Of a stretch of DNA of 49,417 bases, positions 1 to 11,292 are shown in pieces (positions within the stretch are counted from its first letter, which is position 1; each line of letters begins with the position of its first letter). A program made the translations under genes and the position numbers. This DNA is from Neurospora tetrasperma FGSC 2508. Lineage: Eukaryota; Ascomycota; Sordariomycetes; Sordariales; Sordariaceae. Location: contig NW_009799179.1 of the NCBI RefSeq assembly GCF_000213175.1, forward strand, positions 2,842,250-2,891,666, read 5' to 3'. Below the pieces are notes generated by a model. It was not told the origin of the DNA. It searched no databases and saw only the letters and a program-made list of their open reading frames with translations.

Positions 1-245
1 GCTGTCTTCTCTTCGTTTCTTTCCTAAATCCGAATTTTATAAATATATATCCTTTAAATTTAACTTTATAAAAACTTTTGCTAATAATAACTAATTTAGG
101 ATTTCTTAAATAAGGGGTAATACCGTCCGATTTTTCTTTATAATTTTATTAAGCGCCCTAAAATTAATATAGAACCTTAATTTTCTACCCTTCTTCGGAA
201 TAAAAATAATAAGAGTACCCGCCGGGTTAATAGAGGGTCGAATTT
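1..245 (-). pseudogene. Decayed Ty3/gypsy reverse transcriptase fragment
   Basis: Read on the minus strand from about 245 down to 1, the translation gives RPSINPAGTLIIFIPKK, then RALNKI, PLI-stop-EIL and AKVFIKLNLKDIY. These align with the classical gypsy RT blocks (PSxSPxGxPxxFVxKKDG, RALNKxT, PLPxIxExLD, AKxFTKLDLKxAYH). Stop codons occur where Ser/Gln/Asp-type codons are expected, in line with RIP. The element runs off the left edge, so protease and gag should lie to the right on the same strand but are too decayed for me to read. It has the opposite orientation to the element ending at 5048. Confidence 0.75.
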
Positions 246-3100
246 ACCCCTTCTAGAACGCTTCCAATAATTATTTTCGTAATATTTCTAATTTTTTAAT
301 ATTTAATATATAAATTAATCTTTAAAGTATAGATTCTCTATTAATTAAATTAATATAATATTCTAAATAATTATATTAAAATAGAAGTACTACTAAAGCT
401 TTAAAAACTAATTAAAATTCTTTGTACTCTAGCGGGATCGTTGGTTTAGGAATAGTAAATTCGCTCCCTAGCTCCTCTAACGACTCTAAGGATTTCGACC
501 GTACTAATTCTAATAAAAGGGCTAAAATAGAATAAATATTATTAAATATAACCTAAAAAATTTTTATTGGAAGAGTAAAGGTTCATAGGGTATTAGTCAA
601 TTCTAATATAATAAATAGGGTTATAAATTTAATTACTAAGGAAGAGGGAATTTTGAATAGAATATTCGTATACGTAGGAAGGCAAAAACCCTTTTCTACC
701 CTCGCTATTTCCTAGGGGTCTAATAATAGAATAAAATCCTATTATAGCCCTATTAGGATAATTATAGTATTATATACTTCCTTTACTAGTACTATATTTA
801 ATTTCAAGTTACCGGCCTTAATTTAAAACCGAAATGTCTACTATCGCTAATTAATATCGGAGTTCTACTTACAAAATTAGGGGTAATTAAGGATAACTTC
901 TATAATTAGAAATTTAATAATAATAAATATAATTTACTTTATCCGCTTAGTATTATACGAATTATATATTTTAATAAAATAAGTAATTGAATTATATATA
1001 GAAATAAATTAAAGGGAGAAATTAATAAAATAATAGGGTATAAAATTAATTTTCGTATTCGATAGGAGTAAGTACTTACTAATTAGGTTTAATTCTACGC
1101 CTATATTTATTAATCTTTACGTATACTATTAATTTCAATAAATCTTTATTAATAATATTGTTTCTAAGTATAATTATAATTTACTTATATTATTCTAAGC
1201 GAATATAGCCGCCGCTCTAGCTATAATTAGTATAATATTCGCACTATATAGCGGAGTACCCGTAGGAATAGGGTAATTCTATATTTAATAATTAAATTTG
1301 CTATAATTAAAGTTCTTTTAATTTAGGTATATTAATATAAAATAGTCTATTATACTATATTCGTAGTAAGTATTTAATAACTTCGATTAAGTATAATAAT
1401 TATACGTATAATTTTTTTAATTATAGAAGGAATAAATAAAATTAAAATTTATTTAAAAAGCCGGGAGGGAATAATAGGGGAAATTAGGAAAATTAATACT
1501 ATAAGACGTAAGGGGGAGAATATTTAACAAGGAAGTAAAAGTAAATTAAAATAAAAAAGACGGTTAAATATACTTTAAAAACGTTTAATTCTAACGATGT
1601 AATACAAATAGTTTAATACTTTTTAAGCCTTTAATTATTCTATATATATTATTATTTCGTTTATTATATTAATATTAGCCGATGAAAGGACGCTTTATTT
1701 AAAGAGAGGATATAACCGATTGGCCTAAGTAATAATCCGAATATATTCTAGTTAATTGTAAGAGAGGTTGAATTCTTTAATATAGTAATAGTTATAAAAA
1801 TTACGAATTATTTCGGAGGCGCCTTATTATATATATTCGAGTTTATTAAGAGTAGACCGTTTAATAATTTAAGTATTACTATTATATTTAGTCTCTAAAA
1901 AGGCGCGAAGGTTATTCTATATAAGTATATTATAAATAGTGTTATACTTAATTTTACTTCGAAATACTAATATATATTTAATTTAAATATTCTTAAGATT
2001 ACCTTCAATATAATTAACGACGAACGAGAAAGAGGTGTAGGGATATTTTTAGAAGTATGTATTAATATTATAGAAGTAATTCTAAATTTAAAAGAGATTT
2101 TCGCCTATAAATTTAATAATATTATACTTAGAATAGTATTTAATACGGGTAAATAGGGCCGCTAATAGTAGAAGGGTAATTATAATAACGGCTATTAAAG
2201 AGGGAATAATAAGGGAAGGTATAGTAAAAATACAAATTTAATTATAGAAAAAGTAGTCTTAATAATAGAACCCAGCGGGAATAGGAGGGTAATTACCGAC
2301 CGAATTTTATTTAGTAAGGTTTATAAAGGCGAACTAATCCTACTAGAATATATATAAAAGGAAATAGTTTAGGGAGAGTTTAATTATAGCGAACCGGGAT
2401 TCGAATAATTATTATTTATATACAAACTTATTAACTTTAAATATTTAAAAGTACAAATAGAGAGCCTAAGGTAGTGTAGGGGGGTAATCTTCGTTATTAT
2501 TTACCTTAATAAATTCTATAATAAATTAATATTATTATAATAAAGGTAGGGGAGGTTGTAAGATTTTAATTATAGTAGCTAAAAGGGTAGTAATATAAAA
2601 AGGACAAAGGGTTACTTTAATAGTATAAGAAATAAACCGACTGCTATATATATATATCTTAATAGTATTAGTTCAATTCCTAGAGGAAGAGCTATTAATT
2701 TATTAAAACGTAGGAGGAAAGTAAATTAAAGTAACTATAATTGTAGCCATACGTAAGGGACGGTAAGTTAGAGGTTAATTTAAAGATATATTAATAACTA
2801 CCAACTATAAAGAATAAAACTCTTTCGAATTTTTTTTATACTAATACAAACTTTGCTCTATTATAATTAAAAATTATAGAGTTTTATACTAGTATACTAC
2901 CCCAACGCAGCGCCGGATTATCCTTCTTACGAATCTATTTCATTAAATACTTTAATATTATTGAACCGAAGATTAATTAGGCGAAAGAGGGTACCGGCCG
3001 TCGCAATACTCCTAGGCAAGAGCTTAGTTAAGTAAAATAGAGCGTTGGTATTGTAGTACTATAGTATCCCTTCCCCGGCGGTTACCCCTTAGCCTCCTAA
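1..3100. repeat. AT-rich, RIP-mutated repeat block (left flank)
   Basis: The stretch is strongly AT-rich with very frequent TA dinucleotides and has no open frame of 60 codons on either strand, unlike the gene island to its right. The pattern (C to T and G to A decay, stops in every frame) is what RIP leaves in Neurospora and relatives. Near the left edge a gypsy reverse transcriptase is still readable on the minus strand (separate entry). Elsewhere I could not assign domains with confidence. It is probably heterochromatic; that is inference. Confidence 0.85.
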
Positions 3101-3869
3101 TATATAGACTTTAGTTTCTAGGATTAGAACTATCGTTAGCTATAGTAGTATAGAGCGTACAGTCCTAATAAAAACCTCTCAGCGCCGGTAGATCCGCATC
3201 TCAAATAAACTTTTCCTCCTTTATAGAACCTTAATCAAGCTATACGACCAGCACCCGTATTAACCGTGCTGTCCCTATTACAACTATTCGCTGAATTTAT
3301 AATTAACAATTATATATTAAAAACGACCTAGGTATCCCTATTTTTCGCTAACTATAAATTTAACCCTTTAATCGGAATTGAACTACTAATCCCTAGAATA
3401 GTCGGAAAAACGGACGACGTTAAGAAGATCGCTAAAATTAATAATAAAGTCCGACGTATTAGGATAATACTCGAAATACTAAAAGATAATATATATAAAG
3501 TTATAGAGCGTTACTGTATATAGGCAAATATAAACCGGAACAATACGCCTAAATACTATATCGGAGATAAAGTATAGTTAAAAGCTAACAAACCTAATAA
3601 ATTAGATTTTAGGTAGATAGGCCCGTACGAGATCCTAAAGGTATACCCGCGCGTATGCGTACTGAAACTACCCCGGTTCGTAGGTACAAGAAAGATTGTA
3701 TACCCAATCTTTTACGTCTTACAGCTACAATCTAATAGAGAGAGGTTTCCGGGACAAACTAGCGATGAAGACCCCGAGCGCCCCGTCCCAACCATTCCAC
3801 CGTCACCCAACCAAAACGCCCCGAGTCCCCCGCCGCCTTCGCCCCTAGGATCTCTATACTATCTACCGT

Positions 3870-4135
3870 CGCCCAATTAACGAGCCTCTACGCCACCCTC
3901 AGTATTACTATACTACCCCTAGTATTATTATACCACCCGCCGCCACCAAACCAACGAGCTCCTACGCTACCCCCAGCGTTGCCTTACTACCCCCTATCAC
4001 TAAGCCAATAAGCTCCCACGCCACCCCCAGCATCGCTTTACCACCCCCCATCACTAAGCTAACGAGCTCCTACGCCACCCCCAGCGTCGCCTTACCAACC
4101 GCCGTCACCCAATCAATAGGCCCCCACGCCGCCTC
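3870..4135 (+). repeat. 54-bp tandem repeat, proline-rich linker of the retroelement
   Basis: Units begin at 3944, 3998, 4052 and 4106, exactly 54 bp (18 codons) apart, with a partial, expanded copy from about 3870 that carries an extra internal 20-bp duplication. Read in the integrase frame, the first full unit is HQTNELLRYPQRCLTTPY and later copies show CAA to TAA changes. Because the unit is a multiple of three, copy number can change without shifting the frame. Confidence 0.85.
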
Positions 4136-4188
4136 CGGCCCTATACGAACTTCCTACAGGCAAGGCCGAAATCCGGACCAGGCCAAGC

Positions 4189-4857
4189 ATGAGGAAGGCC
4201 GAAACTAGGAGCCGTAAAGTATCGGTACGCTTCGTCTACGTCCACTACAATAGGATCTTCCACAGTGGAAAAGCCCTAGAAAATCATATTGTAGCAATTA
4301 GGATGATCCACTTGAGCTGCCCGATTTACAACAACATTCTCGCAAATAGGGCAAACATAACGGCACACCTTAACGACGTCCACAGCAAATAGAGGTGTAA
4401 CTACGGGCGATAATACTTTAAGGAGGTCAAAAGGGACAACCACCAGCGTACTTACGAACCCTCACAATTTCCACACAAATATACAATATACAACCTAACG
4501 TTCAGAATAACCTACGTATTTAATAGACATATAGCAAATGACCACGGCAGAAAAATTACGTATAGCGAGTGCCTAGCGACCTTCCCAACCACCAGGCAGC
4601 TTAAGGAACACCGACGGAAGCGATATATCGAAATACAGTGTAACGAATACTCGATAACGCTCTCGGGCACTATACCGCTAGCGCTTCATATGCAACAGGA
4701 CCATAACAAAGGATGGTTATGTGAGCTTTGCGGGACCGACTTCACATATACATCTAAGGTTAATCTGAGAAGACACATTAAGACATCTCACTCCGTGGAG
4801 GGACGAACCATAACGAAACCGAGGGGCACTAAATTGGCTATTCGAGACGAATAGCGC
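4189..4857 (+). pseudogene. Degenerate array of about six C2H2 zinc fingers (retroelement C-terminus)
   Basis: In one frame, with two stops near 4390-4412, at least five segments keep the C-x2-C-x12-H-x4-H spacing of C2H2 fingers, but many metal ligands are changed. Examples are CPIY-x12-H-x4-H, YTIY-x12-H-x4-H, YSEC-x12-H-x4-Y and CNEY-x12-H-x4-H, ending with CELC before HIKTSH. Cys to Tyr (TGC/TGT to TAC/TAT) and His to Tyr (CAC/CAT to TAC/TAT) are the G to A and C to T changes that RIP makes. The array lies between the proline-rich repeat and the polypurine tract, so it belongs to the retroelement, in the place where many fungal gypsy elements carry a chromodomain. A DNA-binding or targeting role is inference. 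Confidence 0.7.
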
Positions 4858-4874
4858 TTTAGGGAGGGGAGTAC

Positions 4875-5048
4875 TGTCAGGGATTAACATCTCTACTATC
4901 CAACCACATATATTTATAGCTAGACTCTTCCCCCTTCTACTTCCATAGCTCTTTATACTACAATAATTACTTATACCTACCTACTTGGTTGGAGTACCTT
5001 TCATGATCCCTTATTACCTGCTACCTTCTAGAGAACCACGCCGTAACA
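4875..5048 (+). repeat. Probable 3' LTR (about 174 bp)
   Basis: It starts with TGTCAGGG immediately 3' of the purine tract AGGGAGGGGAG plus TAC, the usual position of an LTR start. The proposed end is CCGTAACA at 5041-5048, an imperfect inverted match to the start; base composition returns to normal right after it. No second LTR is in the window, so the 3' boundary is provisional. Confidence 0.55.
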
Positions 5049-5875
5049 AAGACGAATCGGTCGCGGACAAGGAGATGGAGGAGGGGCAGGAGGGGGGTTA
5101 GGAGGGTTGGGAGGTAGGTACCGATGGTTCCTATTTTCCTGGGTAGTTCTGGGGGTGGTGGTTCCATGGTGCTGGCCTTTTGGAGTTAGCATCGTTTTCT
5201 TATGTTGATGGCTTCCTTTCCGGCTGCCATTGCGGTCGCTGGCTTTGTTACCGTGTCTTTGAGCATGTTGGTTCTTGTTGGGTTGCGGACCGCACAACAA
5301 ATCGCTGAGGATTGTCTTTAGGTAAGCTGCAAAACCCATCTTGACTTGTTTTTGGCAGTAGTCCAGTGTTTGTTGTATGACTGTAGGTGTTCTTGTGGAT
5401 GACAAACAAAACGCATTTGGAAGTGTGATGGGCTTTCCGACATTTATATTCGGATGAGAAGCCTCCAAGAGATGTGCGTGTGTCATGAACACCACAAGTA
5501 AACAATGCAATTATGGGCATGGCAACGATGTGCAGAGCATCTGTCAAAGGACAATGGTGTGTAATCAAGAACAGCTTTCCGCGCACAAAGACGTGGTGCA
5601 CTCATTCCTGTGACATCAACTCAGGTATAGAATCGGAAACAAAGAAATTGATGTCACTTACACCACTAGCCACGAACCCGTAAACCAGTCACTGCAAGTC
5701 TGTACCTGAACAGACAACCCCATTCACTGAAAACGAAAACCGAATCTTGAACATGGCTACCGGTCTAGCTGCCCATCCTTATACCTAACGCCTAGTCATA
5801 CAAAATCACAAGTCGGAGGTATGCGCCTGCAAAGAAAAACGTCATGCATGCTTGTCCTTTTGGTTAGGTAGGTAC
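5049..5875. other. Intergenic, downstream of rpn-11
   Basis: Normal-composition DNA between the retroelement LTR and the stop codon of rpn-11. It has a G-rich stretch at 5070-5110 and a TAGGTAGGTACCTA run at 5865-5879. Short open frames here have no recognisable domains and I do not call them genes. It should contain the 3' UTR and terminator of rpn-11. Confidence 0.5.
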
Positions 5876-7056
5876 CTATAGCTGCTCCTCCTCGACCTCC
5901 ATCTGGTCGCCATGTGTGGTGCCGTTGGCCCCAGCGGGGGTATCCTTCTTCGCAATGGTCGCCTCCTTGTCGATCATCTGCCTTGTAACGGCAACAATGT
6001 TGTCTTCGATAAGTTGCTGTCCGACATCCTCCAAGTGCTTCTTGGGATCCACCTTGCCAACATAGCGTGTCTTGAGTTGGTCCTTGGTCAACTCTGTCTC
6101 CTCCTTGACTCTCTTCTCGTAGCCGTCAGCAAGGCTGACCAGGCGGTCGAGTCTCTCCTTCGTCCTCGATCCCTCGCAGCGGAAGTCCTCCATTTCGAGG
6201 GCCTCGGTCCAAACGTGCTTGTGCAGATTCATCAACATGTTCTCCTCCAAGGCGGTCTTGCGGTAGTTGATGCCGATCGAGTAGTAGTGCCTGTTCAGGC
6301 CGTGGATGAGGGCTTGAATGGAAGGCTTGTTGAGATGTCCCAAGTTGGATGTCGTCTGGCGGGGCTCCTGACCCAGCATGAGCGACTGGGGGTTGATGAG
6401 ACGGAAAGCATCAATCACAACCTTGCCCTTGACGGACTGAATGGGGTCAATAACCACGGCGACCGCACGGGAGTTGAGTTGTTCGAAACTTTGTTGGGTG
6501 TTGATATCAACCGACGAAAGCCAGCAGCCAAAACCGGGATGCGAGTGGTACCAGCCGACGACGGCCTCGGGCCTGCGAAGGGAAATACGTTAGTGGGTGG
6601 TGAAAAATCAAGCTGAGTTGAGTATCCTCTCACCTTCCCGTTTGCCTGAGCATGTCCATCATGTTCATCTGGAAGACGGGGTCGACAGCCTCTACACTGA
6701 CACCAGTACCGCTTTGGGGCATGGCAAACACATCGACGACGCGAACGGTAAAGTCATCGACAAACTCGCCCAGCATCAGGCCCATGACTTCCATGGGCAC
6801 ACCGGCGCGACCGTGGCGCAACATCTTGAGGAGGGCTAGGGAGGAAATGTAGACGGTTTCCGAGTTATCGATGAGGTTGGTGTTGTCCTGGCCAGAACCC
6901 AGCACATTAGCATCATGTCCTTGCCACCTTTACGCCAGACCAAGCAAGCCTGCGGTTCTGTTTTCAAGTCGCGAATGGGAACAAACATACGGCTCCTGGC
7001 GCAGTGGCACCGCCCATTCCCAGGCCGCCGCCCAACAAGCTGCGCATGCGATCCAT
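5876..7056 (-). CDS. rpn-11: 26S proteasome lid deubiquitinase Rpn11 (JAMM/MPN+)
   Basis: Three exons: 7056-6991, 6887-6634 and 6572-5876, joined by GT-AG introns 6990-6888 and 6633-6573, give 338 aa, close to the usual 310-340 aa. Rpn11 is the zinc metalloprotease of the proteasome lid that removes ubiquitin chains from substrates being degraded; it acts in nucleus and cytosol as a dimer with Rpn8. The MPN+ centre is complete: Glu55 in MEVMGLML and the JAMM motif [14 protein letters not shown] with His116, His118 and Asp129. The typical signature [20 protein letters not shown] and the region [15 protein letters not shown] follow. The start is the ATG at 7056 ([11 protein letters not shown]), which matches the Gly-rich N-terminus of fungal Rpn11. 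The gene diverges from the histone deacetylase gene across about 1.09 kb. Confidence 0.95.
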
Positions 7057-8144
7057 CTTGAATGTGTTTGTTGGTTGGAAAGTTGTGTATTATATGTTGA
7101 CGTAGCCGTGTGACGGGGGGGTTAAGAATTATTATCGGCGTCGTTCCTCGGGTGTAATGACGTCGCGCAGAAGTAAATGGAGGGTTGCGATGCAAACGGT
7201 GGCGGTTTCGTTGTAAAGTGGAAGTTGAAGTGGGATGTCGTCGATGACAAGACGGGAGACGGGGCGGTTTGTTGTTTGGTGGGTTGAGTACCTCTACCCA
7301 AGGTACCGCGTCAGATTGGAGCATGGAGCATGCAGCACCTATGGGGAGCTTGCCGCAGCTGGCTGGCGGCGGCGTTGACGACAAGCTGTGGCAGCCTGCA
7401 ACGCCAACTGCCACAAAGTCCACTGCAGGCCAGCCCGGTGACGGAAGGTTCCCTTGAACTGGAAGCTGTGGATTACATAATCTTATCTGGTCTGCAGCTC
7501 GGCAGGCAAAGCGGTTGACCTCAAGAGTCGCGCTTCTTTTGGAGGGTCGACGTTGCCTGCCGATAGGACGACAGGTACCCAGTCCGTTTTCTGATTGGTT
7601 AAAGCTGTTGGAGAACGGGGAACAGCTCAATTGGTACACCCCACTCGCCCGTTGGGGTTGCTCGTGCTTGCGCTTTCTTCCCCGCCTGTCCGCCCACGCA
7701 CCGACCTCAGCGTTGTGCCGTGGCTCGTACAAGCAATTCTGCCACTCAGTGACAGACACCCCGGCGTCAGGAACCGAGCTCGAACTAAACACCATCTTTC
7801 TTTTCGTTGCTGGCAAGCCATGACGATACCGCCCAGGTGATTTGCTACATCACGGGGATACATATTTCTATATCATACTTCGTCATTCTATCAATACCAC
7901 GATCCTCAACACGTGTTTCCCCCATTCAGCCCGGCGCCCTGAACATTTCCTTTCACGACGGGGTCCTTCCTATCCCAGCGTCTCCCGGTCAGCGATAACT
8001 TCTACGTGGACGTGATATCCACCACCACAACACACACACACACACACACACCATCCAATCCACAATCCGAATTGTACCGCAATAGTCCTCCGTATCCGCC
8101 AACGCAACACAACACAACGGGCAACCCGGCAACTTCTGCCCACC
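7057..8144. promoter_or_regulatory. Divergent promoter region rpn-11 / RPD3-type deacetylase
   Basis: This 1.09-kb region separates two divergent genes and must hold both promoters and 5' leaders. It contains a (CA)10 microsatellite at 8031-8050 in the leader of the deacetylase and C/A-rich DNA up to its ATG. I could not identify a convincing proteasome-associated control element or TATA box. Short open frames inside show no domain. Confidence 0.5.
8031..8050 (+). repeat. (CA)10 microsatellite in 5' leader
   Basis: Ten CA dinucleotides about 95 bp before the ATG of the deacetylase gene. It is a likely length polymorphism; no function is evident. Confidence 0.9.
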
Positions 8145-10297
8145 ATGCCTTCCACATTCACCGATCCCGCCGGAGTCGCGCGTGACGAGCCGTTGTATAC
8201 CGTCGTCCACAATGACAAGAAGCGGGTCGCCTACTTCTACGACTCCGACATTGGCAACTATGCCTACGTGACCGGCCATCCTATGAAGCCCCATCGTATC
8301 CGTCTTGCCCACAGTCTGGTCATGAACTACAACGTGTACAAGTTTCTCGAGGTCTACGTAAGTTTGCTGTGTTGGGCGTACTGGCTTTGGTCAACGACAA
8401 ACTGACCCTCTCTGTGTTAGCGTGCAAAACCAGCCGTTACTGCCGAAATGACACAGTTTCACACCGACGAGTATATTGAGTTTTTACAAAAGGTTACGCC
8501 CGACAACATGGACGGGTTCATGCGCGAGCAGGGCAAGTACAATGTTGGCGACGACTGTCCCGTTTTCGACGGCCTGTTTGAGTTCTGCGGCATCAGTGCC
8601 GGCGGAAGTATGGAGGGTGCCGCTCGCTTGAATCGGGACAAGTGCGACATCGCCATCAATTGGGCCGGTGGTTTACATCACGCCAAGAAGAGCGAAGCTA
8701 GCGGTTTCTGCTATGTCAATGGTATGTGGCCTTCACAATTTCCTGGAACCCGTGCGACGCCACCCATGCTTACCTACTACACCGAATAGATATCGTCCTG
8801 GCTATCCTAGAGCTCCTGCGTTTCAAGAAGCGCGTTCTTTACATTGACATCGATGTGCACCACGGCGATGGTGTCGAAGAAGCCTTTTATACGACGGATC
8901 GCGTCATGACCGTATCCTTCCACAAGTACGGCGAGTACTTCCCCGGTACCGGCGAGTTGCGCGACATTGGTATCGGTTCCGGCAAGAACTATGCCGTCAA
9001 CTTCCCCCTCCGCGATGGAATCGACGACACCACCTACAGCTCCATCTTCCAGCCCGTCATTAGCGCTGTCATGCAATACTTCCAACCTGAGGCTGTTGTC
9101 CTCCAATGCGGTGGTGACAGTTTGTCCGGTGATCGTCTTGGCTGCTTTAACTTGAGCATGCGCGGCCATGCTAACTGCGTTAATTACGTGCGAAGCTTTG
9201 GACTGCCCACTCTGGTTCTCGGCGGGGGTGGCTACACCATGCGCAACGTCGCAAGGACTTGGGCCTACGAAACCGGCCGTTTGGTTGGTGTCGAGATGAA
9301 CCCAGTCCTTCCTTACAACGAGTACTACGACGTAAGTGGATTAGCTCCATTCTGGTTTACCGCCTTGCTAACAAACTCTTAGTATTACGGTCCCGACTAC
9401 GAGCTTGATGTGCGTTCTTCCAATATGGAGAACGCCAACAGCCCAGAGTACCTGGAGAAGATCAAGATATCAGTGATAGAAAACCTGAAGAAGACCGCCC
9501 CAGTTCCCTCTGTCCAGATGCAGGACGTTCCGCGTCAGGGCTTCGGTATGTCGGACGATCAGGAAGACGAGCTTGACGACATGGATGAGGACGAGAACAA
9601 GGATGTCCGGCGGACACAGCGTCAATGGGAGAAGGAGAGAACTAGGCAAGACGAGTTTGAAGAAAGTGATGACGAGGACATGGCTCAAGCCAATGGTGTG
9701 TTCAAGCCGAACGGACCGCAGCGCCGGTCCATTCTCGACTTCAAGAACCCCAAGGCCGTGGAGGACATGGATCTTGATATTGGAGAACCAGCTCCGCCCT
9801 CGATTGCCGCCACCGCCGCCGCGGCCGCCGCTAAGCCAGCGGAGCCTACTGCTGTCGACAACGATGAGACCATGATCGATAACGACGAAGCCCAACCGGC
9901 CGCCGCTGAACCTGAAGCCGAAGCCCCCGCAACGACAGCCGCGCAGCCTGCAGCAAGCTCTGCGGCCAAAGTTGACGAGGATGGCGATGTGGATATGGGC
10001 GAGGCCGATGAGAAGCCTGCAGAACCTGAGGCGGAGATCAAGACCGAGGAAATTGAGACTGCCCCTGCTCCGGAGCCGGAGGCAGAGCGCAGGCCAAGTC
10101 CCGCCGCCGCCACTGCGGAGCCTGCTACCGAGGCAGCAGCAGCAGCCTCTCCCAAGGCCGCCTCGCCGGTACCAGACGCCAACACTGAGAAGCCAGTGGC
10201 AGAAGAGCCAAGCAAGGTTGCCGAGGAGGCATCCGACAAAGCACCGGCAGCAACAACAGATGACAAGGAAAAGGAGGCCGATAAGCCTCAAGAATAG
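8145..10297 (+). CDS. hda-3: Class I histone deacetylase, RPD3 type
   Basis: Four exons: 8145-8357, 8421-8721, 8790-9331 and 9383-10297, all with GT-AG introns, encode 656 aa. The enzyme removes acetyl groups from histone lysines in Rpd3/Sin3-type corepressor complexes in the nucleus. The catalytic domain fills about residues 15-400. Zinc ligands are Asp193 and His195 (IDVHHGDG) and Asp286 (SGDRLGCFN); the active-site Tyr320 is in [16 protein letters not shown] and GFCYVND are intact. The C-terminal 230 residues form an acidic Ala/Pro/Glu-rich low-complexity tail, longer than in yeast Rpd3 but usual in filamentous fungi. The start has a good context (CACCATGCC). The assignment to RPD3 rather than HOS2 rests on overall similarity; the Neurospora name hda-3 is from memory. 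Confidence 0.93.
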
Positions 10298-11292
10298 GAC
10301 GCAACCCCCCGAACAAACACTCAGTACGTCTGATAGCTCGGACTAATCGGGCCCTGAGTACGTCGGCAAATTTCAGTTGTGTTATCCCATGAGCATGATT
10401 GGCATTGGCGTTTGGGGATTTAGGGGTGTTGTGACGAGGAAAATGTTGTTTTCAATGATTCCCCCACATTACATCCAGGCTCTTTGTTGTTTGTGCTTTT
10501 TTTTTTTTTTTTTTTTTCCTTTTCTTTTTTGTTATTTTCCATGTTTCGGAAAAGTTTCTACGAGTTAAGCGTCTAATAAAGATGACTTTAGCTACACATG
10601 GCTTGTTGATATGTGATTGTGGTTTGGAAGCCAGGGATGTTCACTAAGTGGTGAACGCTTGATTAAACTTGTGCCACTTCCCTCACCCTCGTCTCCTGAA
10701 GAGCTTGATTGATCCTGGATCGCCAAAGATGCCCCGGCCTCCACTTCAGACATCGCGTTGTATCATGCGGGGTTGCCCTGCGGATCAGGACAAAGTCCAA
10801 TCGGGCGTGCAGTTTATCCCCGCCAGTTCCTCTTAGCGGCTTCTTTATTGGAGCGTTTCCTCAACCTTTGTTATCCGGAGAACGAGGGACTGGACCCTTG
10901 GACTCTAGAATAGTGTACATACACAACCTCCATTACTTCACACGTACGTAGGGTATGCAGGAGTTATCTACAGTATGGTACCAACGCACACCTTGAGTGG
11001 GATTGCCAGAATCTGGTGCCAGCCAATCTGGATTGCTTAATCTAGCCGTCAGCTGAAAAGCAACTTTCAATGGCGCCAAAGACTTCTGAGAAATGATCAA
11101 CAACCCCGACGGGTCCAATGATGGCAAATCCCCGAGTCGTACAGCAAAGAGTTCAGCTGGTGTTTAGCATATCCACATTACTACTTTAGGTACAGGTGAT
11201 AGCGCCCTCGTCAAATTCTTCCTGTCCGTCTTCTTCTCAACCCCGATGGACTTGTCAGTGTCTAAACCAGCAGGAATCCTCTAGAGGCGCCC
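10298..11292. other. Intergenic between deacetylase and alpha/beta hydrolase genes
   Basis: The region holds the 3' UTR of the deacetylase gene, with a 21-nt poly-T run at 10497-10517, and the promoter of the next plus-strand gene. No gene-like frame or RNA gene is seen. Confidence 0.5.

Larger units (their letters stand above)
3240..5048 (+). mobile_element. 3' end of a RIP-damaged Ty3/gypsy-like LTR retrotransposon with a C-terminal C2H2 array
   Basis: Plus-strand order: integrase C-terminal part (about 3270-3760; readable blocks FFANYKFNPLIG, GDKV, KLDFR-stop-IGPYEILKVYP and PIFYVLQLQ, typical of gypsy integrase tails), a proline-rich 54-bp tandem repeat (3870-4135), a degenerate C2H2 zinc-finger array (4189-4857), a purine tract AGGGAGGGGAG (4861-4871) and a terminal LTR opening with TGTCAGGG at 4875. 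In-frame TAG/TAA/TGA codons and one frame change between the integrase and finger parts make it a non-coding relic. Its RT and protease are not recognisable upstream, so it is 5' truncated or too mutated to read. Confidence 0.75.

Noticed and set aside
5912-6616. 234-codon plus-strand frame opposite rpn-11
   Set aside because: Shadow of the conserved Rpn11 exon 3 on the other strand; no domain of its own.
6936-6960. GGTGGCAA-like proteasome control element in the first intron of rpn-11
   Set aside because: Only a partial match to the yeast Rpn4 box, inside an intron, and I know no Rpn4 regulon in this group.
9470-10291. Long minus-strand frames (273 and 193 codons) opposite the deacetylase tail
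   Set aside because: They arise from the GC-rich low-complexity coding strand and translate to Gly/Ala/Arg-rich nonsense.
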